Shown here one piece after another: positions 35,556 to 44,800 of a stretch of 64,000 nucleotides of DNA (position 1 is its first letter; each line of letters begins with the position of its first letter). Source of the DNA: Paenibacillus sp. JNUCC-31. GTDB taxonomy: Bacteria > Bacillota > Bacilli > Paenibacillales > Paenibacillaceae. The stretch is from contig NZ_CP062165.1 of NCBI RefSeq assembly GCF_014844075.1, positions 6,138,001 to 6,202,000 of the forward strand, read 5' to 3'. The notes under the pieces were generated by a model. The model did not search any database. It was not told the origin of the DNA and was given only the letters and a program-made list of their open reading frames with translations. A program made the translations under genes and the position numbers.

Positions 35556-36439
35556 AGGACCAGGCAGCCTCACTCAGAAATATGGTCTCTATGCCTAACG
35601 CAGCGAATGAGATGCAACGTGATCAACGCTCTTCCAAAATCATAACCGTTGCCAGTGGAAAGGGCGGGGTTGGTAAATCCAATTTCACACTGAATTTTGC
35701 ACTGACTTTGCAGGCGCTGGGGCAAAAGGTACTCGTATTTGATGCGGATATAGGGATGGCTAATATCGATGTTCTTATGGGAACTTCTTCTTCCTATAAT
35801 CTGTACCATTTGTTATACCGACAGAAATCCATACAGGAAATCATACAACTTGGTGCAAGTGGGTTGCCCTATATCGCCGGAGGTTCGGGGATGAAAGAAT
35901 TGTTCTCATTATCAGATCGTGATCTGGAATTCTTCGCGGAACAAGTAGAAGAGATTGCTCAGGAGATGGATTATGTCATTTTTGACACGGGAGCCGGACT
36001 TTCCAGAGAAAACATGAAATTTATCGGTGCAGCCGATGAGTGCCTAATCATAACCACACCTGAACCGACTTCAATAACCGATGCTTATGCTTTAGTCAAA
36101 GTTATGCATGGCCAGGAGAATGCTACACCCTTTCGGATGATCGTTAACCGGGTTGAAGACCAGCAGGAGGCGGAACGGGTTGCGGATAAAATAGCTGGAG
36201 TGGCAAAAAGGTTCTTGCAGACCGATATCCCGCTACTTGGATATATTTCTGAAGATGCTCAGGTTGTAAAGGCAGTCAAAAGGCAAGTGCCATATAGTCT
36301 GGCCTATCCGAATGCCAAAGCGTCCAAGGATATAGAGAAACTCGCACTTCGCTATTTGGCTGCACCTTCTACTACGGGATCCGGAACCTTAACAGGAATC
36401 AGAGGGTTTATGAAAAAATGGCTAAAACGAACAACATGA
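35552..36439 (+). CDS. flhG: MinD-like ATPase FlhG (YlxH)
   Basis: 295 residues. FlhG controls flagellar number and stimulates the FlhF GTPase. The N-terminal activator segment contains a Gln residue context (AASLRNMVSM, NEMQRDQRSSK). The ATPase has the deviant Walker A ASGKGGVGKSNF, KVLVFDADIGMANIDVLMG and FDTGAGLSRENM. The C-terminal end (GIRGFMKKWLKR) is basic and amphipathic, fitting a membrane-targeting helix. It overlaps flhF by 4 bp; cheB follows after 33 bp. Confidence 0.95.
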   Translation: MKDQAASLRNMVSMPNAANEMQRDQRSSKIITVASGKGGVGKSNFTLNFALTLQALGQKVLVFDADIGMANIDVLMGTSSSYNLYHLLYRQKSIQEIIQLGASGLPYIAGGSGMKELFSLSDRDLEFFAEQVEEIAQEMDYVIFDTGAGLSRENMKFIGAADECLIITTPEPTSITDAYALVKVMHGQENATPFRMIVNRVEDQQEAERVADKIAGVAKRFLQTDIPLLGYISEDAQVVKAVKRQVPYSLAYPNAKASKDIEKLALRYLAAPSTTGSGTLTGIRGFMKKWLKRTT

Positions 36440-36472
36440 TTTCTGAATAAAGGAAGCAGGGGTGGAAACAAC

Positions 36473-37912
36473 ATGGCGGTGTATCAAGTATTGGTTGTCG
36501 ATGATTCCGCTTTTATGCGTAAAATCGTTTCAGATTTAATTGAAGCGGATTCGGAGTTTAAAGTTACGGCAACAGCATCAAACGGCAGGGAAGCGATTCA
36601 AAAAGTCATAGATTTGAAGCCTGATATCATCACAATGGACGTAGAAATGCCAGAAATGAACGGGTTGGACGCCTTAAAATCGATCATGAAACAGTCTTTC
36701 GTTCCGGTAATTATGCTTTCGGGTATCAATGAACAGGGCATGAAAGAGACGATCATGGCACTTGAGGCTGGTGCATTTGACTTCATTCGTAAGCCATCGA
36801 TTGTGCATGATCAGGATATTGCACAAGTAGGTAAAGCTCTGGTGGAACGGATGCGGGCGGCTATGGATGAAATCAAGCGAAAAGCTGAGCGTGAAGCATC
36901 CCTGAAGAAGCGGGATGAATCGCAAAGTAACTTGATGCATCCGTCTAAAGGAATACAGGCAGAGATACCAGCATCAGACCGACAAATGAATAGGAAAAAA
37001 ACGATAGAACCGGGTCTGCCGAGCACACGACTTGGGAATGGCAAAACAGAACCTTTGCCAGCTAGAACGAAGCAGATGAGTCCACCTCCGACGAACCAAA
37101 GTGCGGGCCGTCCGGATAAGAAGCTGGAACCCTTGCGCAATGCAAAACGAGCAGCGGATACTAACGCAGAGAAACTAGAAAAGCCAAGCAAGCCTGTGCA
37201 ACTTCCCAAAGAAAAAAGTTTTCCCAATATATCAAGATTGGCAGAACATGAGACAGCCGCAACTTCTTCGTTACCATCCAAAGAGATTGCCAAAGCAAGT
37301 CCGTCTCATAAGGGAGCAGGAGGAACGGATGGATCATTTAACAAACTTGTGGCCATTGGTTGTTCAACTGGGGGGCCAAGAGCGCTCAAGACTTTGCTGG
37401 AGCAACTACCAGGTGATTTACCGGCGCCGGTCATTATTGTTCAGCATATGCCGCCCAATTTTACCCGATCGCTTGCGCAACGACTGAATACGTTCAGTGA
37501 ATTGCACGTCGTAGAGGCAGAGGAAGGCATGGTTCTCCGAAAAGGAACGGCCTACATTGCCCCTGGTGGTTTTCATATCAAAGTCAGTAAAACAGCAGAT
37601 GGTAGGTTTACCGTAAAGCTGACGGAAGAAGAACCGGTAAATGGACACAGGCCTTCGGTGGATACAATGTTTGAGTCACTGTTGCCATATACATCATTGC
37701 AGAGACATCTGGTTTTACTGACAGGTATGGGCAGTGATGGTGCTCGTATGATGAAAAAATTGTATGAAGCAGGTGTCACATCTACCTTTGCCGAGAATGA
37801 AGAAACTTGTGTCGTGTATGGTATGCCGCGCTCTGCTGTGGAATTGCAATGCGTGCGCCATCTTCTGCCACTGCAGGAGATTGCGCCTAAACTTGTTCAA
37901 GCTGTCAAATAA
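36473..37912 (+). CDS. cheB: Chemotaxis methylesterase CheB with a long linker
   Basis: 479 residues. CheB removes methyl groups from (and deamidates) chemoreceptors. The receiver domain (1-~120) has VVDDSAFMRKIV and Asp56 in TMDVEMPEMNG. The methylesterase domain (~289-479) has catalytic Ser298 in GCSTGGPRALKTL, a His in VQHMPPNFT and an Asp in LTGMGSDGARMM. Between them lies a Lys/Glu/Pro/Ser-rich, probably disordered stretch of about 160 residues, which makes the protein about 120 longer than B. subtilis CheB. Both catalytic domains are intact. The start follows AAGCAGGGGTGG. Confidence 0.95.
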   Translation: MAVYQVLVVDDSAFMRKIVSDLIEADSEFKVTATASNGREAIQKVIDLKPDIITMDVEMPEMNGLDALKSIMKQSFVPVIMLSGINEQGMKETIMALEAGAFDFIRKPSIVHDQDIAQVGKALVERMRAAMDEIKRKAEREASLKKRDESQSNLMHPSKGIQAEIPASDRQMNRKKTIEPGLPSTRLGNGKTEPLPARTKQMSPPPTNQSAGRPDKKLEPLRNAKRAADTNAEKLEKPSKPVQLPKEKSFPNISRLAEHETAATSSLPSKEIAKASPSHKGAGGTDGSFNKLVAIGCSTGGPRALKTLLEQLPGDLPAPVIIVQHMPPNFTRSLAQRLNTFSELHVVEAEEGMVLRKGTAYIAPGGFHIKVSKTADGRFTVKLTEEEPVNGHRPSVDTMFESLLPYTSLQRHLVLLTGMGSDGARMMKKLYEAGVTSTFAENEETCVVYGMPRSAVELQCVRHLLPLQEIAPKLVQAVK

Positions 37913-37945
37913 ACGGAGTGTAACTTATGGAGGAGGTGCCTCACA

Positions 37946-40018
37946 ATGGACATGAATCAGTATTTATCTATGTTTATTGATGAGTCTAATGATCATCTGC
38001 AGTCCCTTAACGAAAATATGCTTCAACTCGAAGGCAATCCGGAGGATCTGGGAATTGTTCAGGTCATTTTCCGTTCAGCTCATACGTTGAAAGGTATGGC
38101 TGCTACAATGGGCTTTGAGGATCTGGCATCACTGACACACAAAATGGAAAATGTACTGGATTTAGTACGTAACGAAAAGTTGAAAATGCAGGATTTCATA
38201 TTTGATACTCTGTTCAAGAGTTTGGATGCTTTGGAAACAATGGTTCAGGATATTACTGGAGGTGGAGAGGGTAAAGCGGATGTCTCCTCCATTGTTGCTT
38301 CGCTCCAAGCCATTGAGAATGGTGAATGGACGGGGGGGAACGCTCCAGCAGCAGATGCAAACCAATCACCAAACACATCAACCCCAAGCGCGGTTGAATT
38401 GGACGAGTTCCAGTACTCCGTATTGGATCAATCCATAGCTGAAGGCCACCGTGTGCTCTATATTGAGGTTCTTGTCAGCGAGCAGAGCCAATTAAAGGGT
38501 GTACGTGCATATATGGTCTTTGATCTGTTAGAACGATCAGGAGAAGTGGTCAAATCGTTCCCAACAGTTCAGGATATTGAGCAAGAGAAGTTCGAGCGCA
38601 GTTTTTCGTTGTATTACATAACGACCAAAGAGGCGCAGGAACTTGAAAAAGGTATTATGAGCATCTCTGAAATTGAAAGTGCCAAAGTCATTCAACTGGA
38701 TCAAGAAACTCTACAGCAGATGACTAATCAGGCCGCTGCAGCAGTTGAAGTAGCAGATGCACCTGTTCCTGCACCAGAAGCTGTATCACTGAATACGAAA
38801 GATTCATCAAAAGATGAAGCAAAGCCGGTAGCTTCCAAACCAGCGCCACCTAAACAAGCAGCGGCACCTTCACGCACCATTCGCGTGGATATTGAACGTC
38901 TGGATGTACTGATGAACTTGTTCAGCGAACTACTAATCGATCGTTCCCGTCTGGAGCAATTGGCCAGTGAGACAGGCAACAATGATTTATCGGATACGGT
39001 AGCTCATCTGAGCAGAGTCAGTACGGATTTGCAAAATATTGTACTGAAATTGCGGATGGTTCCCGTGGATACCGTATTCAACCGTTTCCCGCGCATGATT
39101 CGTGATCTGGCCAAAACACTCGATAAAAAGATTGATCTGGTAATTACAGGTGCCGAAACGGAACTTGATCGCACCGTTATTGATGAGATTGGTGATCCAC
39201 TGGTTCATTTACTTCGTAACGCCGTTGACCATGGTGTGGAATCGATCGCTGAGCGCGTAGCAGCAGGCAAACCAGAGATGGGAACAGTTAACCTTCGTGC
39301 CTTCCATAGCGGAAACCATGTATTTATTGAGATTGAAGATGACGGTAAAGGAATTTATCGGGACAATCTTTTGAAAACAGCCGTCAAGCGTGGAGTCGTA
39401 ACTGAAGAACAAGGTGCCAAGATGAGCGACGATGAAGTAAACCAGTTGTTGTTCGCACCAGGATTCAGTACTGCAGACAAAATCTCGGATATCTCTGGCC
39501 GTGGAGTAGGCTTGGATGTTGTAAAATCCAAAATTACATCCCTTGGTGGTAATGTAACCATTCATTCGACACCAGGTAAGGGTACCAACTTCTCGGTTCA
39601 GCTTCCATTGACGCTGTCCATTATTGCTGCGATGCTTGTTCGTCTTGGATCTGAAAAATACGCTGTTCCGTTGTCCTCCATTGTGGAGACAGCTATTGTT
39701 CAGCGACAACAAGTGCGCAACATTCATGGAAACAAAATGATCACATTCCGTGAATCATTAATTCCATACTTGTCCTTGAGTGAAGTTTTCGGAGTGCCTG
39801 ATTTCAATGATGCAGATGAGCAAGAAACCGAAATTGTCGTGATTCGCAAAGGTGAACGTCTTGCAGCTGTTGCAGTTGAAGAATTTATCGGGCAAAGTGA
39901 GATCGTGCTTAAATCAATGGGTACTTATCTTCCTTCCATTGAGGGGATTTCTGGAGCAACCATTCTAGGAGATGGACAAGTCGCTCTGATTCTTGATCCT
40001 AATGCATTTATTAAATAA
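37946..40018 (+). CDS. cheA: Chemotaxis histidine kinase CheA
   Basis: 690 residues. CheA phosphorylates CheY and CheB in response to receptors. Domains: P1 Hpt with the phosphorylated His46 in FRSAHTLKGMAATMGF; a P2-like substrate-binding region (~155-265); an Ala/Pro/Lys-rich linker; P3 dimerisation helices (DVLMNLFSELLIDRSRLEQL); P4 kinase with N-box LLRNAVDHGVESIAERV, G1 EDDGKGI and G2 GRGVGLDVV; P5 CheW-like C-terminus (LGSEKYAVPLSSIVET). The start follows GGAGGTG. It lies between cheB and cheW, as in Bacillus. Confidence 0.98.
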   Translation: MDMNQYLSMFIDESNDHLQSLNENMLQLEGNPEDLGIVQVIFRSAHTLKGMAATMGFEDLASLTHKMENVLDLVRNEKLKMQDFIFDTLFKSLDALETMVQDITGGGEGKADVSSIVASLQAIENGEWTGGNAPAADANQSPNTSTPSAVELDEFQYSVLDQSIAEGHRVLYIEVLVSEQSQLKGVRAYMVFDLLERSGEVVKSFPTVQDIEQEKFERSFSLYYITTKEAQELEKGIMSISEIESAKVIQLDQETLQQMTNQAAAAVEVADAPVPAPEAVSLNTKDSSKDEAKPVASKPAPPKQAAAPSRTIRVDIERLDVLMNLFSELLIDRSRLEQLASETGNNDLSDTVAHLSRVSTDLQNIVLKLRMVPVDTVFNRFPRMIRDLAKTLDKKIDLVITGAETELDRTVIDEIGDPLVHLLRNAVDHGVESIAERVAAGKPEMGTVNLRAFHSGNHVFIEIEDDGKGIYRDNLLKTAVKRGVVTEEQGAKMSDDEVNQLLFAPGFSTADKISDISGRGVGLDVVKSKITSLGGNVTIHSTPGKGTNFSVQLPLTLSIIAAMLVRLGSEKYAVPLSSIVETAIVQRQQVRNIHGNKMITFRESLIPYLSLSEVFGVPDFNDADEQETEIVVIRKGERLAAVAVEEFIGQSEIVLKSMGTYLPSIEGISGATILGDGQVALILDPNAFIK

Positions 40019-40060
40019 GCATGCAAGCTAAGACTTACATTTAATAGGGAGGTTTTTTAC

Positions 40061-40522
40061 ATGGAAGAAGAGTTGAAAGTCATTGTCTTTAAATTAGGTT
40101 CCGAAGAGTATGGTATTGAGGTAGACAAGGTTCAGACCATTGAACGCATGATGCCCATTACCCGTGTTCCCAAAACCCTTTCCTTTGTAAAAGGAGTTAT
40201 TAATTTACGTGGTGTAGTTATACCTGTAATTGATTTGCGTGGTCGCTTCTCTTTGCCAGAATCAGAATACACGGATCAAACTCGTATCGTCATTGTAGGT
40301 GTAGATGATATGCAAGTTGGCTTTATCGTTGACTCTGCCAATGATGTCATTGACATCAAGCGTGATGCTATTGATACCCCCCCTGAAGTGGTGGGTGGAG
40401 TTAAAGCAAGATACCTGCGTGGGGTTGCCAAGCTGGAGGATTCACGCTTGTTGATTATGCTGAACTTGCACGAAGTATTAAATAAAAGCGAGATTGTTCA
40501 GCTGGAAAGCATTGAGGGCTAA
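40061..40522 (+). CDS. cheW: Chemotaxis coupling protein CheW
   Basis: 153 residues, a single CheW/SH3-like domain linking receptors to CheA. Motifs: VFKLGSEEYGIEVDKVQTIERM, ITRVPKTLSFVKGVINLRGVVIPVIDLR, FIVDSANDVIDI and GVAKLEDSRLLIMLNL. The start follows AGGGAGG. cheC begins 4 bp after its stop. Confidence 0.97.
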   Translation: MEEELKVIVFKLGSEEYGIEVDKVQTIERMMPITRVPKTLSFVKGVINLRGVVIPVIDLRGRFSLPESEYTDQTRIVIVGVDDMQVGFIVDSANDVIDIKRDAIDTPPEVVGGVKARYLRGVAKLEDSRLLIMLNLHEVLNKSEIVQLESIEG

Positions 40523-40526
40523 CACC

Positions 40527-41153
40527 GTGGAACTGTTCAACCGATTTGAGGGATTCCAAATGGATGTGCTCAAAGAGGTCGGTAACATTGGGGCAGGCAA
40601 CGCTGCAACGGCGTTGTCTCAGCTTCTCAATAGACCGATTGATATGGGTGTACCAACAGTACAAATGCTCCCTTTTGAAGAAGTGGCTGAAACAGTCGGT
40701 GGAGATGAACGCATCGTTGTTACTGTATTTCTTCGTGTAGAAGGCGAAGCACCAGGTAATCTGTTCTTTATGATGACACCTGAGGCTGCCAGAATGCTGC
40801 TGAACCGTCTTGCTGGTTTTGATCTGAAGGAAGGCCTCACCTTCACTGATATGGAACAATCGGCTTTATCTGAAATCGGAAATATTTTGGCGGGATCGTA
40901 CCTTTCTTCCTTGGCTGATTTCACGAAGTTATCCATGTATCCGACCGTTCCTGGACTTGCGATCGATATGGCAGGTGCTATTCTCAGTTATGGTTTGCTG
41001 CAGTTTGGGGAAATGGGCGACGATGCATTATTGATTGACACTTCTTTCTTTGAAGGCGAAGATCAGGTAGAGGGTCAATTTTTCCTGATTCCGGATCCGC
41101 CGTCATTTGCAAAGATATTTGAATCTTTAGGGGTGCCACTAAATCATGATTGA
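40527..41153 (+). CDS. cheC: CheY-phosphatase CheC
   Basis: 208 residues. CheC dephosphorylates CheY-P and controls CheD activity. Both active-site helices are present: LKEVGNIGAGNAATALSQLL and MEQSALSEIGNILAGSYLSSL. The start is GTG at 40527, 8 nt after GAGGG (40514-40518); earlier in-frame starts lie within cheW. cheD begins 8 bp before its end, so the two are translationally coupled. Confidence 0.95.
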   Translation: MELFNRFEGFQMDVLKEVGNIGAGNAATALSQLLNRPIDMGVPTVQMLPFEEVAETVGGDERIVVTVFLRVEGEAPGNLFFMMTPEAARMLLNRLAGFDLKEGLTFTDMEQSALSEIGNILAGSYLSSLADFTKLSMYPTVPGLAIDMAGAILSYGLLQFGEMGDDALLIDTSFFEGEDQVEGQFFLIPDPPSFAKIFESLGVPLNHD

Positions 41154-41643
41154 GGACAAAAGCGTCGTTAAAGTCGGTATGGCGGATTTGAACATTGCTC
41201 ATCTTCCCGGCGTAATCCGTACGACTGGCTTAGGCTCTTGTGTAGGATTAACCATGTATGATCCGCACTTAAAGCTTGCCGGAATGGCGCATGTGATGCT
41301 CCCCACTTCAGAGATTGCCCGGGAAGGGAATTTGAACAAAGCCAAATATGCAGATACAGCATTGCCGGAATTGTTACAAAGAATGATACAGCTGGGTGCA
41401 TCTCGTTCACGTATTGTGTCTAAAATGGCTGGAGGTTCTCAGATGTTTGCCTTCTCCGGGGCAGGGGACACGATGCGGATCGGACCAAGGAATGCGGACT
41501 CTTGTCGGGAATGGTTAGGAAAGCTGGGAATTCCTCTTCTTGCCGAAGATACGGGTGGGAATTATGGAAGAACCATTGAAATGGACTGTGAAACTGGACT
41601 TTTGACTATTCGAAGTGTCCAAATGGGTGTAAAGGAACTATAA
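41146..41643 (+). CDS. cheD: Chemoreceptor glutamine deamidase CheD
   Basis: 165 residues. CheD deamidates receptor glutamines and is sequestered by CheC. The catalytic Cys is in TTGLGSCVGLTMYD, the His in LAGMAHVMLP and the Thr/Ser region in VSKMAGGSQMF. It overlaps cheC by 8 bp, matching their physical partnership. The next gene starts 5 bp downstream. Confidence 0.96.
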   Translation: MIEDKSVVKVGMADLNIAHLPGVIRTTGLGSCVGLTMYDPHLKLAGMAHVMLPTSEIAREGNLNKAKYADTALPELLQRMIQLGASRSRIVSKMAGGSQMFAFSGAGDTMRIGPRNADSCREWLGKLGIPLLAEDTGGNYGRTIEMDCETGLLTIRSVQMGVKEL

Positions 41644-41647
41644 GACG

Positions 41648-42091
41648 ATGATAGGAAACTACCGCATTAATCTTGGAGCAGGCATAGTCGGATTTATTCT
41701 GACTTTTTTTGTAGCATACAGCAGCAATGTGTTGACGACCAGTTTAATTCGCGGGTTAATCGGCTTTGTAGCCTGGTTTGTCCTTGCTTATGGTTTACGC
41801 TGGGGACTGGGATTGCTGCTGAACCCTTCATCAGAGGGGAATGGATATGGTTATGATTCACCGGGCGCTCAAGAACTAAGAGGTTCACAGGTGGACATCA
41901 AACTCGAAGACGATGGACAAGAGCTGAACGACTTGCTCAAGAGTGGACAGAACGCCTCCTCTGGGGATACGCTTCCACCATCTGAGACGAAAGCTCCAAC
42001 GGGATTCGCCCCTTTGGATCCGCCTAAACTTGTCCGGACCAAAGATCCGGAGGAGTTGGCGCAGGCCGTTCGTCACCTGACAGACAAATAA
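41648..42091 (+). CDS. Small membrane protein between cheD and sigD
   Basis: 147 residues, not assigned to a named family. Two closely spaced hydrophobic segments lie at ~10-28 (GAGIVGFILTFFVAYSSNVL) and ~33-55 (IRGLIGFVAWFVLAYGLRWG), followed by a hydrophilic C-terminal half (Gly/Ser/Asp/Pro-rich, ending in EELAQAVRHLTDK). No signal-peptide cleavage site is obvious. It lies 5 bp after cheD and 15 bp before sigD, so it is co-expressed. B. subtilis has no gene at this place; its link to motility is by context only. Confidence 0.8.
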   Translation: MIGNYRINLGAGIVGFILTFFVAYSSNVLTTSLIRGLIGFVAWFVLAYGLRWGLGLLLNPSSEGNGYGYDSPGAQELRGSQVDIKLEDDGQELNDLLKSGQNASSGDTLPPSETKAPTGFAPLDPPKLVRTKDPEELAQAVRHLTDK

Positions 42092-42106
42092 GGAGGGTGA
42101 AAGCAA

Positions 42107-42895
42107 TTGAACGAGCGTAAAGCTTCACATTTGAACCACGCCGATTTGTGGGAAAAGTGGAAAGAACATGGAGATCTGGAAGCCAAGAAAAGTTTGATCG
42201 AAAAGTATTTGCATATTGTAAATTATGTATCCGGGCGTTTAGCTGTTGGTCTGCCCAAAAATGTTCCCAAAGATGATCTTGAGAGCAACGGAGTTATGGG
42301 CTTGATTGATGCTCTGGAGAAATTTGATTATGAACGCGGTTTGCAATTTGAAACGTATGCATCCTGGCGGGTACGTGGGGCAATTCTTGATGGCTTGCGT
42401 CAGGGAGACTGGGTGCCTCGTTCCGTACGGGAGAAAGCAAAACGGATTGAAGATGCGTACCAGCAGTTGGAGCAGACCTATTTACGTTCCGTTAGTGACG
42501 AAGAAATGAGTCAGTATCTGGACGTATCCACAAAAGATTTTCAACATATGCTTCAGGAAGTAGCTGTCATGTCACTTTGTTCCCTGGAAGACCCGATCCG
42601 CGAAGAAGAGTCTGAAACCCGACTCTCATTAATGATCGATGAGAAAGCCAAAAATCCGGATCATAAAGTGAATGAATTTTATTTGAAGGAAGCTTTAGTG
42701 CAGGGACTTGATAAATTGACAGTCAAAGAGCGAACAGTAGTTTCTCTTTTATATTATGAGGATCTGTCTCTAAGTGAAATCGCCGAGGTTATGTCCCTAT
42801 CTCCGTCACGTATTTCTCAATTGCACTCGAAGGCAATCTTGCGGTTACGTGGAACGCTGGATAAACAGAAAGACTTACTTATGCGTAAAGATTAA
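42107..42895 (+). CDS. sigD: RNA polymerase sigma factor for motility (SigD/FliA)
   Basis: 262 residues of the sigma-28 class, which transcribes flagellin, stator and other late motility genes. Region 2 has LVGLPKNVPKDDLESNGVMG-type sequence and FDYERGLQFETYASWRVRGAILDGLR. Region 3 contains RKEKAKRIEDAYQQLEQ-like helices (as SVREKAKRIEDAYQQLEQTY). Region 4 has LTVKERTVVSLLYYEDLSLSEIAEVM and SPSRISQLHSKAILRL. It starts with TTG at 42107 after AAGGAGGGTGA. It lies late in the operon, where long transcript length can limit its level. Confidence 0.97.
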   Translation: MNERKASHLNHADLWEKWKEHGDLEAKKSLIEKYLHIVNYVSGRLAVGLPKNVPKDDLESNGVMGLIDALEKFDYERGLQFETYASWRVRGAILDGLRQGDWVPRSVREKAKRIEDAYQQLEQTYLRSVSDEEMSQYLDVSTKDFQHMLQEVAVMSLCSLEDPIREEESETRLSLMIDEKAKNPDHKVNEFYLKEALVQGLDKLTVKERTVVSLLYYEDLSLSEIAEVMSLSPSRISQLHSKAILRLRGTLDKQKDLLMRKD

Positions 42896-42962
42896 TAGAT
42901 GAATAGAGAGCTTTAATATACGGATTTTGGGGAGTGGAAAGTCTAAAGGAGGAAGAAATGCA

Positions 42963-44369
42963 TTGACACAACAAACTGTTTTGGAACAGTGTTTGAGCAT
43001 TGTTTTATCAGATGATAAAAGTACGGCCTACCTTGAATTTTCCAAACAGGAAGAAGATTTTACCTGCACACTGGATGAGCTCGAACAATATATGGGGAGC
43101 CAGGGGATTAAGTATGGTATGTTGCGCGATGCAATGCTCGCTTTTGTAAGTCATCCAGAAGCATATGTAAAGGCTCAGTACAAAATTGCCGAAGGGATTA
43201 AACCAGTGCAGGGAACGGATGGATTTATCAAGGTACTGGTAGGGATGAATGACAATGAACGGCGGCCTTTGGAAGCTGAAGATGGAAAAGTCGACTACAA
43301 AGAAGTAACCCGCTTAAACAATGTTCGATCAGGCCAGATTATTGCGGAACGGATTCCTCCAGTAGATGGTACGGTAGGCAGGGCTGTCACAGGAGAAGAG
43401 ATTCCATTTCGGCCTGGGAAAGAAGCCCGCTTCAAGGTTGGGAAAAATGTTGTAGTTGACCCTGAAGGATCTGCAATGTATGCCGCTCTGGATGGATTGG
43501 TGACCAAGACAGATGGCAACAAATTGAATGTCTTTCCCGTATATGAAATCAATGGCGATGTCGATTATAACATTGGCAACATTGATTTTGTGGGTACGGT
43601 TGTCATACGTGGTAATGTACTTACCGGATTTAAGATAAAAGCAGCGGGCGATATCCGTGTAGTCGGCGGTGTCGAGGGAGCGGAGCTGGAAGCAGGTGGC
43701 TCTGTCGAAATTTCCGGCGGCATTATTGGCTATAACAAAGGGTTAGTACAAGCTGGACATAACGTGAAGTGTACCTTTATACAAGAAGGCAATGTCGATG
43801 CCTCTGAAAATGTTATCGTCTCCCAAAGCATTATGCATTCCACTATTCGTGCAGGAAATGCAGTGATTTGTGAAGGTACAAAAGGACTTATCGTCGGCGG
43901 GTCGATTCAGGCTGGCGAAAACGTCTCAGCACGCGTTGTCGGCAACAGCATGTCTACTGTGACTTCCATTGAAGTAGGAGTATTGCCAAAACTCCGTAAT
44001 GAGCTGACCGACTTGCGCAAGGAAGTCAGGGAGCAAATGGATGCCTTGGATAAAACGAAGAAAGCATTGACATTGCTGGATCAGCTAGCTGCAGCAGGGC
44101 AATTGAGTCCGGACAAAATGTCCATGCGCATCAAGCTGAGTGCTACACAAAAATCTGCGCTTCGTCTTAGTGAGGAGACGAAAACACGTATCTTTGAAAT
44201 CGAGAAGGTACTTGAAGATACAAGCAGGGCTCGTGTTGATATTCATAAGATGATTTATGGTGGCTCTAAAATAGTTATCGGCAGATACACCAAATTTATT
44301 AAAGATCCGGTAAGTCGAATATCTTTTTATTATCATGATGGGGATATAACGATGGTCCCGTTCATTTAA
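42963..44369 (+). CDS. FapA family polymer-forming protein (DUF342)
   Basis: 468 residues. DUF342/FapA-like: an N-terminal helical part (LEQCLSIVLSDDKSTAYLEF), a central region ending in RIPPVDGTVGRAVTGEEIPF, then a right-handed beta-helix of repeated turns (GDVDYNIGNIDFVGTVVIRG, AAGDIRVVGGVEGAELEAGG, CEGTKGLIVGGSIQAGENV) and a coiled-coil C-terminus (~350-430). FapA proteins assist flagellar assembly or polar localisation in some bacteria; the role here is inferred from position after sigD. The TTG at 42963 is used because AGGAGG lies 10 nt upstream, and the nearer ATG at 42958 is out of frame. Confidence 0.85.
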   Translation: MTQQTVLEQCLSIVLSDDKSTAYLEFSKQEEDFTCTLDELEQYMGSQGIKYGMLRDAMLAFVSHPEAYVKAQYKIAEGIKPVQGTDGFIKVLVGMNDNERRPLEAEDGKVDYKEVTRLNNVRSGQIIAERIPPVDGTVGRAVTGEEIPFRPGKEARFKVGKNVVVDPEGSAMYAALDGLVTKTDGNKLNVFPVYEINGDVDYNIGNIDFVGTVVIRGNVLTGFKIKAAGDIRVVGGVEGAELEAGGSVEISGGIIGYNKGLVQAGHNVKCTFIQEGNVDASENVIVSQSIMHSTIRAGNAVICEGTKGLIVGGSIQAGENVSARVVGNSMSTVTSIEVGVLPKLRNELTDLRKEVREQMDALDKTKKALTLLDQLAAAGQLSPDKMSMRIKLSATQKSALRLSEETKTRIFEIEKVLEDTSRARVDIHKMIYGGSKIVIGRYTKFIKDPVSRISFYYHDGDITMVPFI

Positions 44370-44421
44370 GTACAGCATTCAAGCACATGAAGAAATCCAT
44401 CCGATACCGTGAGGTGAGCGT

Positions 44422-44736
44422 ATGAGTTTCAAAGCGGTTGAGTTGCAGATTGCCGTACCTAGAACAAGTGAGGCAGGGCGTTATCAGAGTGAAACCCAGC
44501 AGAGACCGGTTACGGACCAGAGCTTGCTTGCAGAACAAACAGCCAAAGAAGCAAATGAGGCAAGGCAGCGAAGCGAGGCGCTGGATGAAACAGCACACAC
44601 TAATGTACGCGATGGTCAATCCAAAAACAAAGAGCAGCAGAACGGCTCCAATGAGGCTGAATCTGCTTTAGTGCAGGAGACTATCAAACCTGCCGAACAT
44701 CCATACAAAGGAAAACATATTGATCTGTCGTTGTAA
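44422..44736 (+). CDS. Small conserved protein with HPYKGKHIDLSL C-terminus
   Basis: 104 residues, function unknown. The N-terminal part (MSFKAVELQIAVPRTSEAGR) and the C-terminal motif HPYKGKHIDLSL look conserved. The middle is low-complexity, rich in Glu, Gln, Ala and Asn, and probably helical or disordered. I recall similar short proteins near flagellar genes in other Firmicutes, but no name is secure. It lies 52 bp after the FapA-like gene behind GAGGTGAGC, and is probably part of the same transcript. Confidence 0.7.
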   Translation: MSFKAVELQIAVPRTSEAGRYQSETQQRPVTDQSLLAEQTAKEANEARQRSEALDETAHTNVRDGQSKNKEQQNGSNEAESALVQETIKPAEHPYKGKHIDLSL

Positions 44737-44800
44737 TGGATGAATTGTGACTGACATGAAATCTTGAGCACGACGGCTGCATTAAAGGAGAGAACCCAAT

